64,000 nucleotides of DNA from Pegoplata infirma (lineage: Eukaryota > Arthropoda > Insecta > Diptera > Anthomyiidae). This document shows positions 12,410-23,344 of the stretch, piece by piece. Location of the stretch: positions 66,208,040-66,272,039 of the forward strand of contig OY992537.1 in the NCBI GenBank assembly GCA_963921195.1, in the 5' to 3' direction. The notes beneath the pieces were generated by a model, which saw only the letters and a program-made list of their open reading frames with translations, was not told the origin of the DNA and ran no database searches. Position numbers and translations under genes: made by a program. Position 1 is the stretch's first letter, and the number at the start of each line of letters is the position of its first letter.

Positions 12410-12834
12410 CACAAAAAAAATTGCATTGTATTTGTGTTGTAAAAAACCTGGTCAAATGACTAAAAAGCTTGTTATTTCTAATATTTGCTATCTCCTTTTT
12501 ACGCGGACTATTTAACAAGCTTTTTATCAAAATAAAATTGTTAATTTACAACTTTTTTGACGCGATAAAACTTACAAGAGACTCTCGTGAATTTACTATA
12601 TTTTTTGCTACGTCCTGTTTTACAATAATTCTTAGTAAAAACTATAAGCTTTTTTGTAACTTTAAAAGCTTGTTGCCAATAAATTTGTAATTTTAAAACT
12701 TTTTTTGTAATTTTACAACTTTCCTTAGAAACTTTGATATTTACGAAAAATTTTTTTAAAATAACAAAAAAAATGAAATTGGTAAACTTGGATTATGAGA
12801 CTTTTTCTAGTAAATTAACAAGTTTTTTTGAGTG
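12410..12834. mobile_element. TA-target MITE, TTTTTTGAGTGTA-end family, copy 1
   Basis: The left end is CACAAAAAAAATTG and the right end, reverse-complemented, is CACTCAAAAAAACTTG. Both are flanked by TA (12408-12409, 12835-12836). GATTATGAGACTTTTTCTAG near the right end is shared with the copy at 57104-57619 and, in diverged form, with 42600-42946. Non-coding, about 425 bp. Confidence 0.65.
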
Positions 12835-12898
12835 TAGCCCAAAAATTTGAGGCCAATTGGATTAAATTAACCCGTGGCACCAGGCGATCAAAGTTTTA

Positions 12899-13597
12899 CC
12901 CAGCAAAACGGTGATTACCAAATAAGGTATAAAATAAGGTATAGGATCTCTTATTTTATACATTGCAGCATTGATGATTTTAACAGGCGATGAGACTCAA
13001 AGTAATGCATCTACATTATTACAAAGAATACCAGTAAGGTATAAAATAAGTCATAAATTTATAACGAAGAATACGAGTTGTAAAATATACGATATTTTAT
13101 AGGTTACGAGAAATGAAATAATATAGCATGCCAGAAGATAATATATAAGGTGTTACGAGTAGTGAAAAAGTAATTTTGTATTAAATTTACTCACGTGATT
13201 GTAAGTGAGTGTAAGTAGATAAAATATGCTCGTGAATGTGTGTCGTTAGAAATTTCCTGTCCTGAGCCCATCTCTAGTTTCAACTTATGAATTTTTTTAT
13301 AAAATAATTATTTTTTATTTTATTGTAATGCATTATGCATCCAATTATAAATAATGCATTATATCAAACTTTCAAATAATGATTTAATGTTTAGAAATAA
13401 TAAATATGAAATACATTTTTTCCAATAATCATGCATTACGTAGCAAATTATTAGTAATGCATAATTTTTTACTTGAAAATAATACGTTGTGGAACAAATG
13501 TTTGTTAAGACATCATAAAATAATGCTACAAATAAGTTATATACATTACCTGGTAATGTGTTATATAATCACTACCCATTACCAAAGTTTTGCTGGG
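12899..13597. mobile_element. CCCAG-ended MITE
   Basis: TIRs CCCAGCAAAACGG and, inverted, CCCAGCAAAACTTTGG bound a 699-bp element inserted after GATCAAAGTTTT of the surrounding repeat. The flanks are TA-like on the left and TT on the right, a possibly mutated TA duplication. The interior contains repeated GGTATAAAATAAG and TAATGCATTA motifs and no gene. The short frame at 13406-13606 is not supported. Confidence 0.65.
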
Positions 13598-13974
13598 TTT
13601 TCGTGAAATCGCAAAAAAATGACGTTTTTTCTATTTTTAAGAAAACTTTTAAGAAAAATCTCAAAATTTGTTCTCTTTACCTTTTCATGTAGTCTAAAAC
13701 GAGCTTTCATTTTAACTTGATTTGAAAAAAATGCAATAAATTTAACTTGTCAATCCGAACATTTTAAACCGATTAAAATTATTGATTTTACGAAAATCTA
13801 ATACTTTGATCGAAAATATTTGCGGGTTAAAAATATCAGATTTGGCTCAAGTTAAGTTACAATGAAAGTTTGTCTTGAGCTTAATGAAAAGGTCAATAAA
13901 AAAAATTGAATTTTTTTTTAAAAATTTCTTAAACATAGGAAAAACTTTTTATACATATATATTAGAGTGTCCCT

Positions 13975-15070
13975 TATTTTGGAAATGTTGGAAATCTTGA
14001 GACGGTACCCGCTCATTTTTTTCCTTTTGACTTAAAAATAACTCAGTAAAAATTTTACGCCCCTAGGACCACGCCTTCCCTACGCGACGGGCCCTTAAAG
14101 AGCGGGGCCTAAAAAATCATTTTTCCATACAAACCAAAAAATTTTTTTTTTGATTTTTAATTTTTTTGTTATTATTTATTATATTACTTGGTTTGCTTAT
14201 TCACAACAAAAAATTTGATTTTGGTGGGATAAGTCTTTCAGCGCTAAAAAATTTTTCGCAAAAAAAAATTTTGAGCCGCCGGGGTCCTACAGTAAAAAAT
14301 TTTTAAAAAATATTTTTTTTTAGTTTTGACCAGCAACGGTTTTAGCTGCTATGTTGCTTTAAATGATATATATTCATAAAAAAATAGTTTTTGTATCTGT
14401 GACATCTTAATCGTGTTCTAAAAAAGGGTAAAAAATGCATTGATGATTTTTTTCGATACACGATAAAAATGTCACAAATATGAATAATATTTTTTTTGGA
14501 ATATATATCATTAAAAACAACATAAAAACTAAAACCATTGCTTTTCAAAACTAAAAAAAAATATTTTTTAAAAATTTTTTACCGTAGGATTCCTACGGCT
14601 CAAAATTTTTTTTTTCGAAAAAGATAAAGATGTCACAGATATGAATAATTTTTTTTTTGGAATATATATCATTTAAAGCAACATAGCAACTAAAACCGTT
14701 GCTGGTCAAAACTAAAAAAAAATATTTTTTAAAAATTTTTTACTGTAGGACCCCGGCCGCCCAAATTTTTTTTTTGCGAAAAATTTTTTAGCGCTGAAAG
14801 ACTTATCCCTCCAAAATCAAATTTTTTGTCGTGAATAAGCAAACCAAGTAATATAATAATTAATAACAAAAAAATTAAAAATAAAAAAAAAAATTTTTTG
14901 GTTTGTATGGAAAAATGAGTTTTTAGGCCCCGCTCTTTAAGGCCCCGTCGCGTAGGGAAGGCGTGGTCCTAGGGGCGTAAAATTTTTCCTGAGTTATTTT
15001 TAAGTCAAAAGGAAAAAAATGAGCGGGTACCGTCTCAAGATTTCCAACATTTCCAAAATAAGGGACACTC
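13975..15070. mobile_element. Palindromic TA-target foldback element (GAGTGTCCC family)
   Basis: The two arms are nearly perfect inverted copies over at least 150 bp at each end: GAGTGTCCCTTATTTTGG, GACGGTACCCGCTCATTTTT, GGACCACGCCTTCCCTACGC. A second inner inversion lies around 14310-14380 and 14660-14730 (CAGCAACGGTTTTAG). TA flanks both ends (13973-13974, 15071-15072), as for Tc1/mariner-type MITEs. High arm identity implies recent formation or gene conversion. A fragment of this family lies at 34327. Confidence 0.85.
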
Positions 15071-15424
15071 TAATATATATATTTGTTTTCAGAATTCAAA
15101 AAATAATAAAAATAATGAATTGCAAGATAAGTTTTTTATATTTTATTTTTTAAAAAATCCAAATTTTTGGTGGAAATTTAAAAAAAATTATCGAATTCGT
15201 CGAAAATAAAGTTTTAAAGAAAGGTCGTTTCCGACATAATGGAAAGGTAAGAGGAAAGATATTGTGATTTTTTTTCTTATTTTTTAAACATCAGAAAAAT
15301 TATATTTTTGAAAACATTTCGACCGATTTAAAAATTTTTTAATATTCATGTTCAGCGCATTAAAATTAATAAATATTATATATCACAAGACACATAATTT
15401 TTAATTTTTAAAAACATAAATAAA

Positions 15425-15515
15425 ATTACCGAGCTCGAGGTCTGTTGTAAATAATCTTTATTTTACTTCTCCAATATTTCGAAATTCATCGAATTTCATC
15501 ATCAGGGGACAGTGT
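15425..15515 (-). other. Possible Penelope-like terminal fragment with hammerhead-like core
   Basis: The reverse strand contains CCTGATGATGAAATTC, a small GAAATTC/GAATTTC stem and then GAAATATTG. This has the order CUGAUGA, stem II and GAAA of a hammerhead ribozyme core. A similar CTGATGA...GAAATATTG block is at 61907-61933. Penelope-like elements are known to carry hammerhead motifs in their terminal repeats. I could not identify convincing stems I and III, so the assignment is tentative. Confidence 0.3.
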
Positions 15516-15767
15516 TAAAAAATTACACAAACACAAATAAATTTTAAGCTACTTCTATTCACATTGTTGGTTAGAATAGATTTTAAAAATTTTAAAATCT
15601 GTAGAAAGGTTTTCGAGATATTGCTGTTTGAAATTTGAAAAAAATGGGGTTTTTCCTATAGCCAAGAAATTAAAAAATCTTAAAATGTTGTTCCTTTAAA
15701 TTAATTTTCTTTAACATTAATTTGAGCCACATCTGACAAATTTCACCCGTTGCGCCCATCGATCAAA

Positions 15768-16814
15768 GTTTTTAACATGATAATGTTTTTAGGCTGGTGT
15801 CTTATTTTAAAAAAGTTGCAGGACGCCACCTCAGTTTGACTATATAAGCTAACAATTAACGAAAAAGAAAACAAGAATTACTACCCAGGAAAATTTTTTG
15901 GAACCTATTCCTACTACAATAGATTCTTGAATAAATTCTATGGTAATCAGAACAACATTTTCTATGTAAAATTATTTTTCAAAAAAAAACTACTTGCTTT
16001 AAAAATCGATTGCTTTCGGGACAATTTCAAACAAAAATCATTGATTCTGGAACGTTAAGTAGAATCGGTTGCAGGTTAATATAATGCGTTCTGGAACCGA
16101 TTATTTGGAACAGAAAATTTTGCTGGGTATTTTCATTTTCTTAAAACCAAAAATTTTAATAACTTGGTTTTGTAACTTGGATAATAATTCACCTCTTGGT
16201 GAATAAAACCGTTTTCACCAGCTGGTGAATAAAAAGTAACATAATTATTTTTCAAAAAAAACAATTTTTTTTTCATAAATTTTTTTTCTATCAATTTTTT
16301 TTTTCCATCAAATTTTTTTCATCAAACTTTTTTTTTTATCAAATTTTTTTTTCATAATTTTTTTTTTTTTCATCCAACTTTTTTTTTATCAAATTTTTTT
16401 TACATCAATTTTTTTTTTTCATAAAATTTTTTTTCATCAATTTTTTTTTTTCATTAATTTTCTTTTTCATCAAACTTTTCTTTTTCATCAATTTTTTTTT
16501 TTCATTAATTTTCTTTTTCATCAAAACTTTTCTTTTTCATCAAATTTTTTTTTTTCATTAAAATTTTTGTTTCATAATTTTTTTTTGTTTTTTCATCAAA
16601 TTTTTTTTTTCATCAATATTTTTTTCATCAATATTTTTTTCATCATTTTTTTTTCATAAATTTTTTTTATCATATTTTTTTCTTCAATTTTGTTTCATCA
16701 AATTTTTTTATAAAATTTTTTATTATCAATTTTTTTCTCACCAACAAATTTTTTTTTCATTTTTACATCAAAATTTTTTTTCACCAACAATTTTGGGTTC
16801 ATTAAATTTTTTTA
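15768..16814 (+). mobile_element. Array-bearing repeat, copy 2 (most complete)
   Basis: It begins TTTTAACATGATAATGTTTT. The conserved block GCAGGACGCCACCTCAG, the palindromes TTCACCTCTTGGTGAA and TTCACCAGCTGGTGAA (16187-16232), and a T-rich array of TTTTTTTTCATCAA-like units (16260-16780) follow. It ends at TTTTGGGTTCATTAAATTTT, shared with the copy at 63.8 kb. A CCCAG MITE (15884-16127) splits the 5' region. No coding capacity. Confidence 0.7.
15884..16127. mobile_element. CCCAG-ended MITE with TA duplication and empty site in window
   Basis: The ends CCCAGGAAAATTTT and, inverted, CCCAGCAAAATTTT are flanked by TA at 15882-15883 and 16128-16129. The uninterrupted version GAATTACTATTTTCATTTTC exists in the related repeat near 34897, so removing this 244-bp element plus one TA restores the paralogous sequence. 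This fixes both the borders and a TA target site, consistent with Tc1/mariner-type mobilisation. Confidence 0.88.
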
Positions 16815-16889
16815 ACATAATTTTGTTTTTCGTGAAAAAAATCACTTTTTTTACAAAAACTACTTGTTCACCAAAATTAAGCTTTTCGC

Positions 16890-17230
16890 ATAAAAATGTT
16901 CCATTTGTTTATCAAATGTACATAAAACAAGTGAGAGTGGTATATTCTTTGGTGCCGAATCTTTATACTCTCCAAAATTATTTTTTCACTCACTTACGAA
17001 ATGTCCAGGTCTTTTGGTTTTTTAATGGGGTCCTCGACTGATTTTTCAATTCGTTTTGCATGGAATAGCAAAGTAATATAACATAATTTTTTCTAAAAAA
17101 AACTTTGCTTTGGCAAGTACACCCAAATCTTTCGCAAAACATTATCATGATTTAATGTTTTGGGCAAGAGTACAAAATTTGCAGGCATTTTTTTTTTAAT
17201 TTTCACTAAAAACTCCAAACTTTGATCGTG
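16890..17230 (-). mobile_element. Degenerate DINE-1-like fragment
   Basis: AAAACAAGTGAGAGTG, GGTGCCGAATC and TATACTCTCCAAAAT are the reverse complement of a DINE-1 3' end. CATTATCATGATTTAATG and GGCAAGAGTACAAAATT match segments at 21020-21070 and 21885-21960. It directly follows the array-bearing copy 2, the same adjacency, in reverse, as at 21.2-22.6 kb. Confidence 0.55.
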
Positions 17231-17706
17231 TCTAAATGAAAGTTTGTCTCTTGATTGACCGCATCAATGTCAACAAAAAAAACTAAGATTTTTTTTTTTA
17301 AATTTCTTGAACGTAGGATTAAGCGTCATTTTGAAAATTTGAAGACAAGTTTAAATTGGCGATATCTCGAAAATCGCTTTTATGAATTTTTTTTATTTTC
17401 GTATTCAGCAGGAAAGCTTTTAATTTTCAAAAATTTTAAAAAATTTTCCAAATGTTTTCCAAAAATTTTCCAAAATTTGACACGGTGAAAAATGTTGAGA
17501 TTAACAAAAAATAAAATTTTAGCAAATTTTCAATTTTAACATTTTTTTAAAAATTCAAAACTTTGATCGTGTCGCCAGGTGCTAATTTAATCCGATGGGC
17601 CTCAAATTTGTACCACATATATTTTAGACCCAGTAGAATAAGAATTAGCTCTGATATTCAAAATTAAAGAAGCATTTTTTTTGTCATACAAAAAAATGCC
17701 AGTCTA

Positions 17707-19043
17707 ATATTCGTGTACAAAATTTGTTTCCAATTTTATGTAAAATTTTTAAACTTATTAGAACAAAGTTTATTATTTTTAAAAAATCGTTGATGTCTTA
17801 ATTTGTTTGCACATTGACAAAAAAAAAATAAGGGAACAAAAGTATTCCTGCAAAAGTTTTTTTTCTTTATTATCCTTAATTTCCAACAATTCTAAATGTC
17901 TTTTGTATGTCATTGTGAAAAAAAAAGTTTTAACTTTACAAAAAAGTTTTACAACTCTTTTTTTCCATTGTTATAAATTTTTTTATTATATTGTACTTTT
18001 TTCTCCCAACATTTACATTTCACACTATAGAATGTTTGAGTTTTGTTTCTACCTTTACACTTTTGTTTCTGTTCAATTGTAGAGTTGTTTAAATTGCATT
18101 ATCCCAACCCTGTTGCCTTATGGTTATTTGTGTTAAAAAAGTGCATGCTATTTCTGGCTTTATGTAGCTCCAAGCATGGCTGCCTGCTTGTGCACGCTTG
18201 TAAAATACACATGTATGTATAAGTATACTCTGTACGTGCATATTTATGCATGTTTAAGTTTTTTGAAAAAAAAAAAATAATAATAAAAAAAAGTTTATTT
18301 TTCTTGTTCTTTAACACGAGAGTTGATATTTCATTTTGGCATTTAACACTGCCACACGAGTAAATTTACTTTTGAAGCAAAAATTTTCCTTTTTTTGTAT
18401 TTTTTGTTCTTCGTCTTTTCTTTATCCTTTTTGTTTATGCATGAAGGCCTATTAACAATTAACTGAGCGCTATTAAGGGTATGTAAAGTTAAACAAATGA
18501 GTGCAACTTGATGGAAAGCAACACAAAAAATATAACTATTTAAAAAGCAGTTTAAGTTAAACTTGCAAGAGAAGAAGGAGAAAAAAGTTTTTGAAAACTT
18601 ATGGCAAAGCTTTAAAATAAATATGGTGAAAAATAACAAAATAAACTTCATACATGATTAATTGTTTTTGGGTAAATATGTGCATTTAAAAAACTGCTAC
18701 ATTTTTTAGAGTTGTCAACCGATTAAGAAGTATTCGATTAATCGATCAAACAAAACCAAATTCTTGTTTGAATGATTTCATTAATTTATGTCGCTTAATC
18801 GAGAAATTATTTAATAAAGATTTTATTATTTATAAAACTTAAAATAAAAATAAAGTTGACATATTCCTTAAAAAACCCTCAAGGCTTTTTTTTTGTTCAG
18901 CTCTAAATTTATTTTACGCGCATTTGAATTTTCTTGAAAACTATGTATGTAGTGGCGGATGATTAATTTAGTAATTGCCTTTAAATAACAATCATACGCA
19001 ACGGTGTACAGTAATTTATTTTTAATAATTTGTCTTTTTACTA
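17707..19043. other. AT-rich sequence without recognised features
   Basis: No gene, RNA or repeat is supported. Open frames at 17807-18082, 18099-18317, 18343-18651 and 18868-19068 are biased to F, L, K, N and I with no domains, and are treated as chance frames. Confidence 0.55.
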
Positions 19044-19610
19044 ACAAGGGAAGTCTCCCTAGTGTCACCCTCCGATCTTCATGAAATTTGGATATGTTGT
19101 TAAGAACGAAAATTAATTCGACACGTATTTTTTTTAGCGGCCCAAACTCAGTTTTAGGGGGGGTCGATTTGTATGGGGGGAAATTGACCTTTTTCAGTTT
19201 TTTACGATTTACGTCTATTTAAACAAAAGGTATTAAAAATACCTATCTCGTGGTGCTAACAACGGGCCAAAGAAGTTAATATTTTTCGACTTATTAACAA
19301 TGTGCTAACATTTTGGTATTTTACTCAATATGACGAAAAGTTGTGCATGTTTGGACACGTTCTTAGCACGCGTAGATAGGTTTTCCAAAGACCTTTCATT
19401 TGGTATGTAACATGACTAGGCTTCTTTGCATAATATAGGAGATAAACGAAAAAAACTGAAAAATTGCCTTGTCTTCCCTCTTCCTTTTTACCCCCCAAAT
19501 ATGAATTTGGGCCGCTAAAAAAACATACGTGTCCCTTTATTTTTTATGATCTACAAAATAAAACCAATTCCATAAATATCCGCGGGTGACACTAGGGAGA
19601 CTTCCCTTGT
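19044..19610. mobile_element. ACAAGGGAAGTCTCC-ended MITE, copy 1
   Basis: Inverted ends read ACAAGGGAAGTCTCCCTAG followed by TGTCACCC on both sides. The interior (GGTGCTAACAACGGGCC, GCGGCCCAAACTCA) is shared in opposite orientation with 58671-59267. No coding potential. The target duplication is unclear, so the superfamily is not assigned. Confidence 0.82.
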
Positions 19611-19706
19611 AAGTAGGTACTGGACCGTTTGCAGCGAAGCTCACACCAGTTATTGCTAAAATTAGAGCTTAAGTTTACACGATGGACCCCACATTCCCAA
19701 TAAGGG

Positions 19707-20972
19707 CAGTACCAGGGGCCCCTAAAGTAGGACATGTTTAGTATACAAACATTTTTTAAATTTTTTAAATGATTTTAAGAAAAATTTTTGGCAGTGGTGA
19801 GTATAGATTTGGATTTTAGCAGAAGATTGTTATAAAAGGCAATGAGTTTAAGAGTTTTTTCATAGAGCAAATGTCTCAGAATTACTTTTGTTAAAGAAAA
19901 AATTTCTGAAAAATACAGACATTTTAGACTTTGTTTAATAAACTTTTAAAAGAAATAACGATTACCAATAAAAAATCTATAATTAGAAAATTTGTCGAGC
20001 AAAAAAACTCTCAGAATCTCTGGCTTTTTCTACAGAAAAATTGTCTCAGAATATATTGTACTTTTTCCAATTTTTTTTATACCCTCCAACCACAGTATGG
20101 GGGTATACTCACTTTGTCATTCCGTGTGTGACGCATCGAAATATCGGTCTAGGACCCCATAAAGTATATATATTATTGATCAGTGATCGATTCTAAGACA
20201 TTCTAGCGATGTCCGTCCGTCCGTCCGTCTGTCCGTCTGTCCGTCTGTAGAGGACACGATACAGTCCAAAATAAAAGAGCTAGCTAGCACGAATATGTCT
20301 TATATTCCTAGGCAGGTTAAGTTCGGAAATGGGCAAAATCGGACCAAGGGGAAAAAAGTTCCCCCTCGGAGAACTAAACCAACCCAAGAAAAACCTCATT
20401 TTTTGCAGGGTTTTTTGTACATTTGCTAAGCAAATGCAACATTCTTATCTCAGATGAAGTTCAAAATCGCAAGGGGAAGGTGCCAACTAACGTCTCCCAC
20501 CAACCACCCCCCCCCCCCCCCAAAAATACAAGACGCCCCTGGATTTTTTTTTATATTTTTTTTACATTTTGGAGGGTATAAAAGATTCGGCACAGCCGAA
20601 TTTAACACTCTCACTTGTTTTTTTTTTTTGTGCATAATATTTTAAAATTATGTTTTATTAATATTTTTTTTTTTAAATAGGGGAGATCATTGCCTTTTAT
20701 CTTCTCCTACAACCCAAATCTATACCCATCACTGCCAAACATTTTTCCTAAAATCATTTAAAAAACATTAGAAGAAATCAAATTACACAGTGATAGAACA
20801 CCAAACTTTCCCAATAGGAAGGGAATGAAACCAAAAGCAAATGAAATATACCCTCAAGGCTTTTTTTAGTTTATCGCTAGACTTTTTTACACTCATTTAA
20901 AGTTGAGGATTTTAAAACAATTAAAAATTTTTGTATTCTAAACATGTCCTACTTTAGGGGCCCCTGGTACTG
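19707..20972. repeat. Long inverted repeat enclosing a DINE-1 copy
   Basis: CAGTACCAGGGGCCCC and AAGTAGGACATGTTTAG at 19707-19740 are inverted at about 20942-20972. Further inside, TTTGGCAGTG and GTATAGATTTGG (19788-19813) pair with their inverse at 20709-20740. Between them are degenerate 35-bp satellite-like units (19850-20060) and a full DINE-1. It is probably an old foldback DNA element. No 8-bp TSD was found. Confidence 0.65.
20079..20625 (+). mobile_element. DINE-1/Helentron-associated element, near full length
   Basis: It starts TATACCCTCCAACCACAG, carries the GTCY microsatellite at 20212-20248 and GACACGATACAGTCC, and ends with GGAGGGTATAAAAG, the hairpin GATTCGGCACAGCCGAAT and CTCTCACTTGTTTT in a T tract. 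Subterminal inverted repeats, GTCY microsatellite and 3' hairpin are the DINE-1 hallmarks. Non-autonomous, mobilised by Helentron rolling-circle enzymes elsewhere. A near-identical copy lies at 26383-26927. Confidence 0.85.
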
Positions 20973-21139
20973 CATACTTCCTATAAAAAGTCTTAGAATC
21001 TGTAATAAAATTTCTGCGAATTTTGTACTCTTGCCCAAAATATTAAATCATGATAATGTTTTGCGGAACACTTGGTTGAACTTGCCAAAAAAGGATTTTT
21101 TAGAAAAAATAATGTTATATAACTTTGCAAAACGAATTC

Positions 21140-21355
21140 AAATATCAGTTTAGGACCCCATTAAGTTTATATATTATTGATCCATTTCTAAGACACTTTA
21201 GCTATCCGTCCATCTGTCTGTGGAAAGTTAGATGCAGTCCAAACCAAAAGAGCTGTACATTTGGTAAATGAGTGCAAAAAAGTGGTTTTACATTTTGGAG
21301 AGTATAAAAGTTTCGGCACCGAAGAATTTAACACTCTCACTTCTTTTATGTACAT
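21140..21355 (+). mobile_element. Degenerate DINE-1-like copy
   Basis: GGACCCCATTAAGTTTATAT, TCCGTCCATCTGTCTGTGG, GAGAGTATAAAAG and the hairpin-like TTCGGCACCGAA followed by AACACTCTCACTT correspond in order to a DINE-1 element with internal deletion. A second partial segment follows at about 21960-22085. Non-coding. Confidence 0.65.
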
Positions 21356-21449
21356 TTGATAAACAAATGAAACATTTTATGTGAAAAGTTTAGACTTGTT
21401 AAAAAAATAGTTTTGGTAAAAACAGGGGAAACATTTTTTAAAAATTTTA

Positions 21450-22636
21450 TTTATGGAAAAAAAATTAATGAAAAAATATAATGAAAAAATTTTTTTTTTT
21501 TTGATGAAATGAAAAATTTTTTGATGTAAAAAAATTGATGAAAAAAAAATTAAAAAAAAAAAAAATTTATGAAAAAAAAAATATTGATGAAAAAAAAAAA
21601 AAAAATTTGAGATAAAAAAATTTTATGTAATAAAAAATTGATGAAAAAAAAATTTATGTAAAAAATAATTTCATGAAAAAAAAATTGGTGAAAAAAAAAA
21701 ATTTATGGAAAACAAAAAGATGATGAAAAAAAAGTTGACGAAAAAAAAATTGATGAAAAAAAAAAATTAAAAAAATATTAGATAAAAAATATCAGCATAT
21801 TTAATTTTTAATTTTTCTTTATTTCCCAATATTTCAACCAACTTTGTTAGCCGTTTTTTTGTGTGAAATTCAATTAAAAAATGCCTGCGAATTTTGTTCT
21901 TTTGCACAAAACATTAAATCATGATAATGTTTTGCGGAAGATTTGGGTGTACTTGCCAAAGCAAAGTTAAGTTTATATATTATTGACCCATTTCTAAGAC
22001 ACTTTAGCTATACACATCCGTCCATCTGTCGGTGGAAAGCAATATGCAGACCAAACCAAAAAAGCCTAACATTTGGTAAATGAGTGCAAAAATAAGTGCA
22101 AAAAAGTGTTTTCAAAATTTTTTATAAAAAAAAATTTTGATAAAAAAATTTTATGAAAAAAAAAATTTGATGAAAAAAAATTTTTTTTTGATAAAAAGAA
22201 AAATTTTTTGATGTAAAAAACATTGATGAAAAAAAAATTTTTTGATGAGAAAAAAAATTGATAAAAAATTTTTTGATGTAATAAAAAATTTATTTAAAAA
22301 AATTTAATGAAAAAAAAAAATTATGTAAAAAAAAAAAATTTTATTGAAAAAAAAAATTATGAAAAAAAAAATAAATAAAAAAAAAAATTTGATAAAAAAA
22401 AAAAAAATTTATGAAAAAAAAAATTTTATGAAAAAAAAAGTTGATGAAAAAAATTGATGAAAAATTTTACCAAAAATTACCCAAGTTAGTAAATTTTTAG
22501 TTTTAAGAAAATGAAAATAGTAATTCTCATTTTCTTTTTCGTTAATTGTTAGCTTATATAGTCAAACTGAGGTGGCGTCCTGCAACTTTTTTAAAATTAG
22601 ACACCAGCCTAAAAATATTATCATGTTAAAAAACAA
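21450..22636 (-). mobile_element. Array-bearing repeat, copy 3
   Basis: A-rich arrays of TTGATGAAAAAAAA-like units (21450-21790 and 22120-22470) are split by a DINE-like segment near 21880-22100. The conserved terminus follows (CAAACTGAGGTGGCGTCCTG, ATTATCATGTTAAAAAA, about 22560-22636). The order DINE, array, terminus is the mirror of copy 2. The TTCACC palindromes are not evident in this copy. Confidence 0.65.
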
Positions 22637-23220
22637 GTAAAAAGTTAAATTCGGCCTTGCCGAATGTATTGATATCCTTCCACAATGTAATAAAAGATTA
22701 TTTAAAAAAAAAAAATTTTAAAAAAAATTCCGCGAATTTTTTTTTTTTTGTAAAAAAATTGGTTTGTATTTGTAAAAATTCCATTCTGTGTCAAATTCTG
22801 ATCACATATGCCAACCAGCAGCCAATTTAAAGCATTTTGTATTTTTAGGTTATGTAGAATATCGTTGGCTTAGTCGGCAAACCTGTGAAGTCCTTTTTTA
22901 ATTTTAGGAGGGACAAAAACTTTCCAACTTTTTTTAGGTTGACTTTTTTTAAGTTTATAAACGCAGTTTCTTCTCTTCATCTGATTTAAATTTGTATTTA
23001 TTGATATATTTTCAAATGATGTATTTTGAGCTACAAAATTCATACTACATTAAAATCTCAATGTTTATAAAAATGGACTTGACAGATTTGCCGACTAAGC
23101 CAACGATACGATTTTTGAGGTGTACTTACATTTTAGTTCATAACATTTGAACCGCTGAACCGATTTCGCTCAAATGCAATACCAAACTACTTGCTAATTT
23201 AATACTTTTCCATTTTTGAA
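22637..23220 (-). mobile_element. DINE-1-like variant interrupted by a MITE
   Basis: AACAAGTAAAAAGTTAAATT and CGGCCTTGCCGAATG are the reverse complement of a DINE-1 3' hairpin and end. Downstream sequence (AAGCATTTTGTA, TTGAACCG, GAACCGATTTCGCTCAAATG) matches 160-275. The copy is split at 22861-23107 by a TIR MITE. Confidence 0.6.
22861..23107. mobile_element. 247-bp MITE with ATCGTTGGCTTAGTCGGCAA ends
   Basis: ATCGTTGGCTTAGTCGGCAA and its exact inverse TTGCCGACTAAGCCAACGAT differ only just inside this block. The comparable sequence at 180-215 lacks the insertion, which supports these borders. A 2-bp AT duplication is possible if the element begins at CGTTGG. Non-coding; superfamily not assigned. 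Confidence 0.82.
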
Positions 23221-23344
23221 ATTTTTTTGTGTAAAACTTCTATCGATTCTACAAATTTTTTGTCCAGAAGGATCGTGGGATAACGATTATTACTATTTTT
23301 TAAAATTTTTTGAAAAAAATTTATTGTAATTTTCCAATCTTAAA

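Larger units (their letters stand above)
12836..17706. repeat. Old foldback-repeat domain interrupted by younger insertions
   Basis: A repeat with the motifs GGCGATCAAAGTTTT, TTTGGCTCAA, TCTTGAACGTAGG, CGAGATATCG and AAATGCCAGTCTAATAT is spread over this span in both orientations. It is broken by a CCCAG MITE (12899), a GAGTGTCCC foldback (13975) and an array-bearing element (15768). The same family occurs at 52500-53536. The right end AAAAAATGCCAGTC/TA suggests a TA-target element with an AGACTGGCATTTTT terminus. Boundaries of the original unit are uncertain. Confidence 0.5.
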
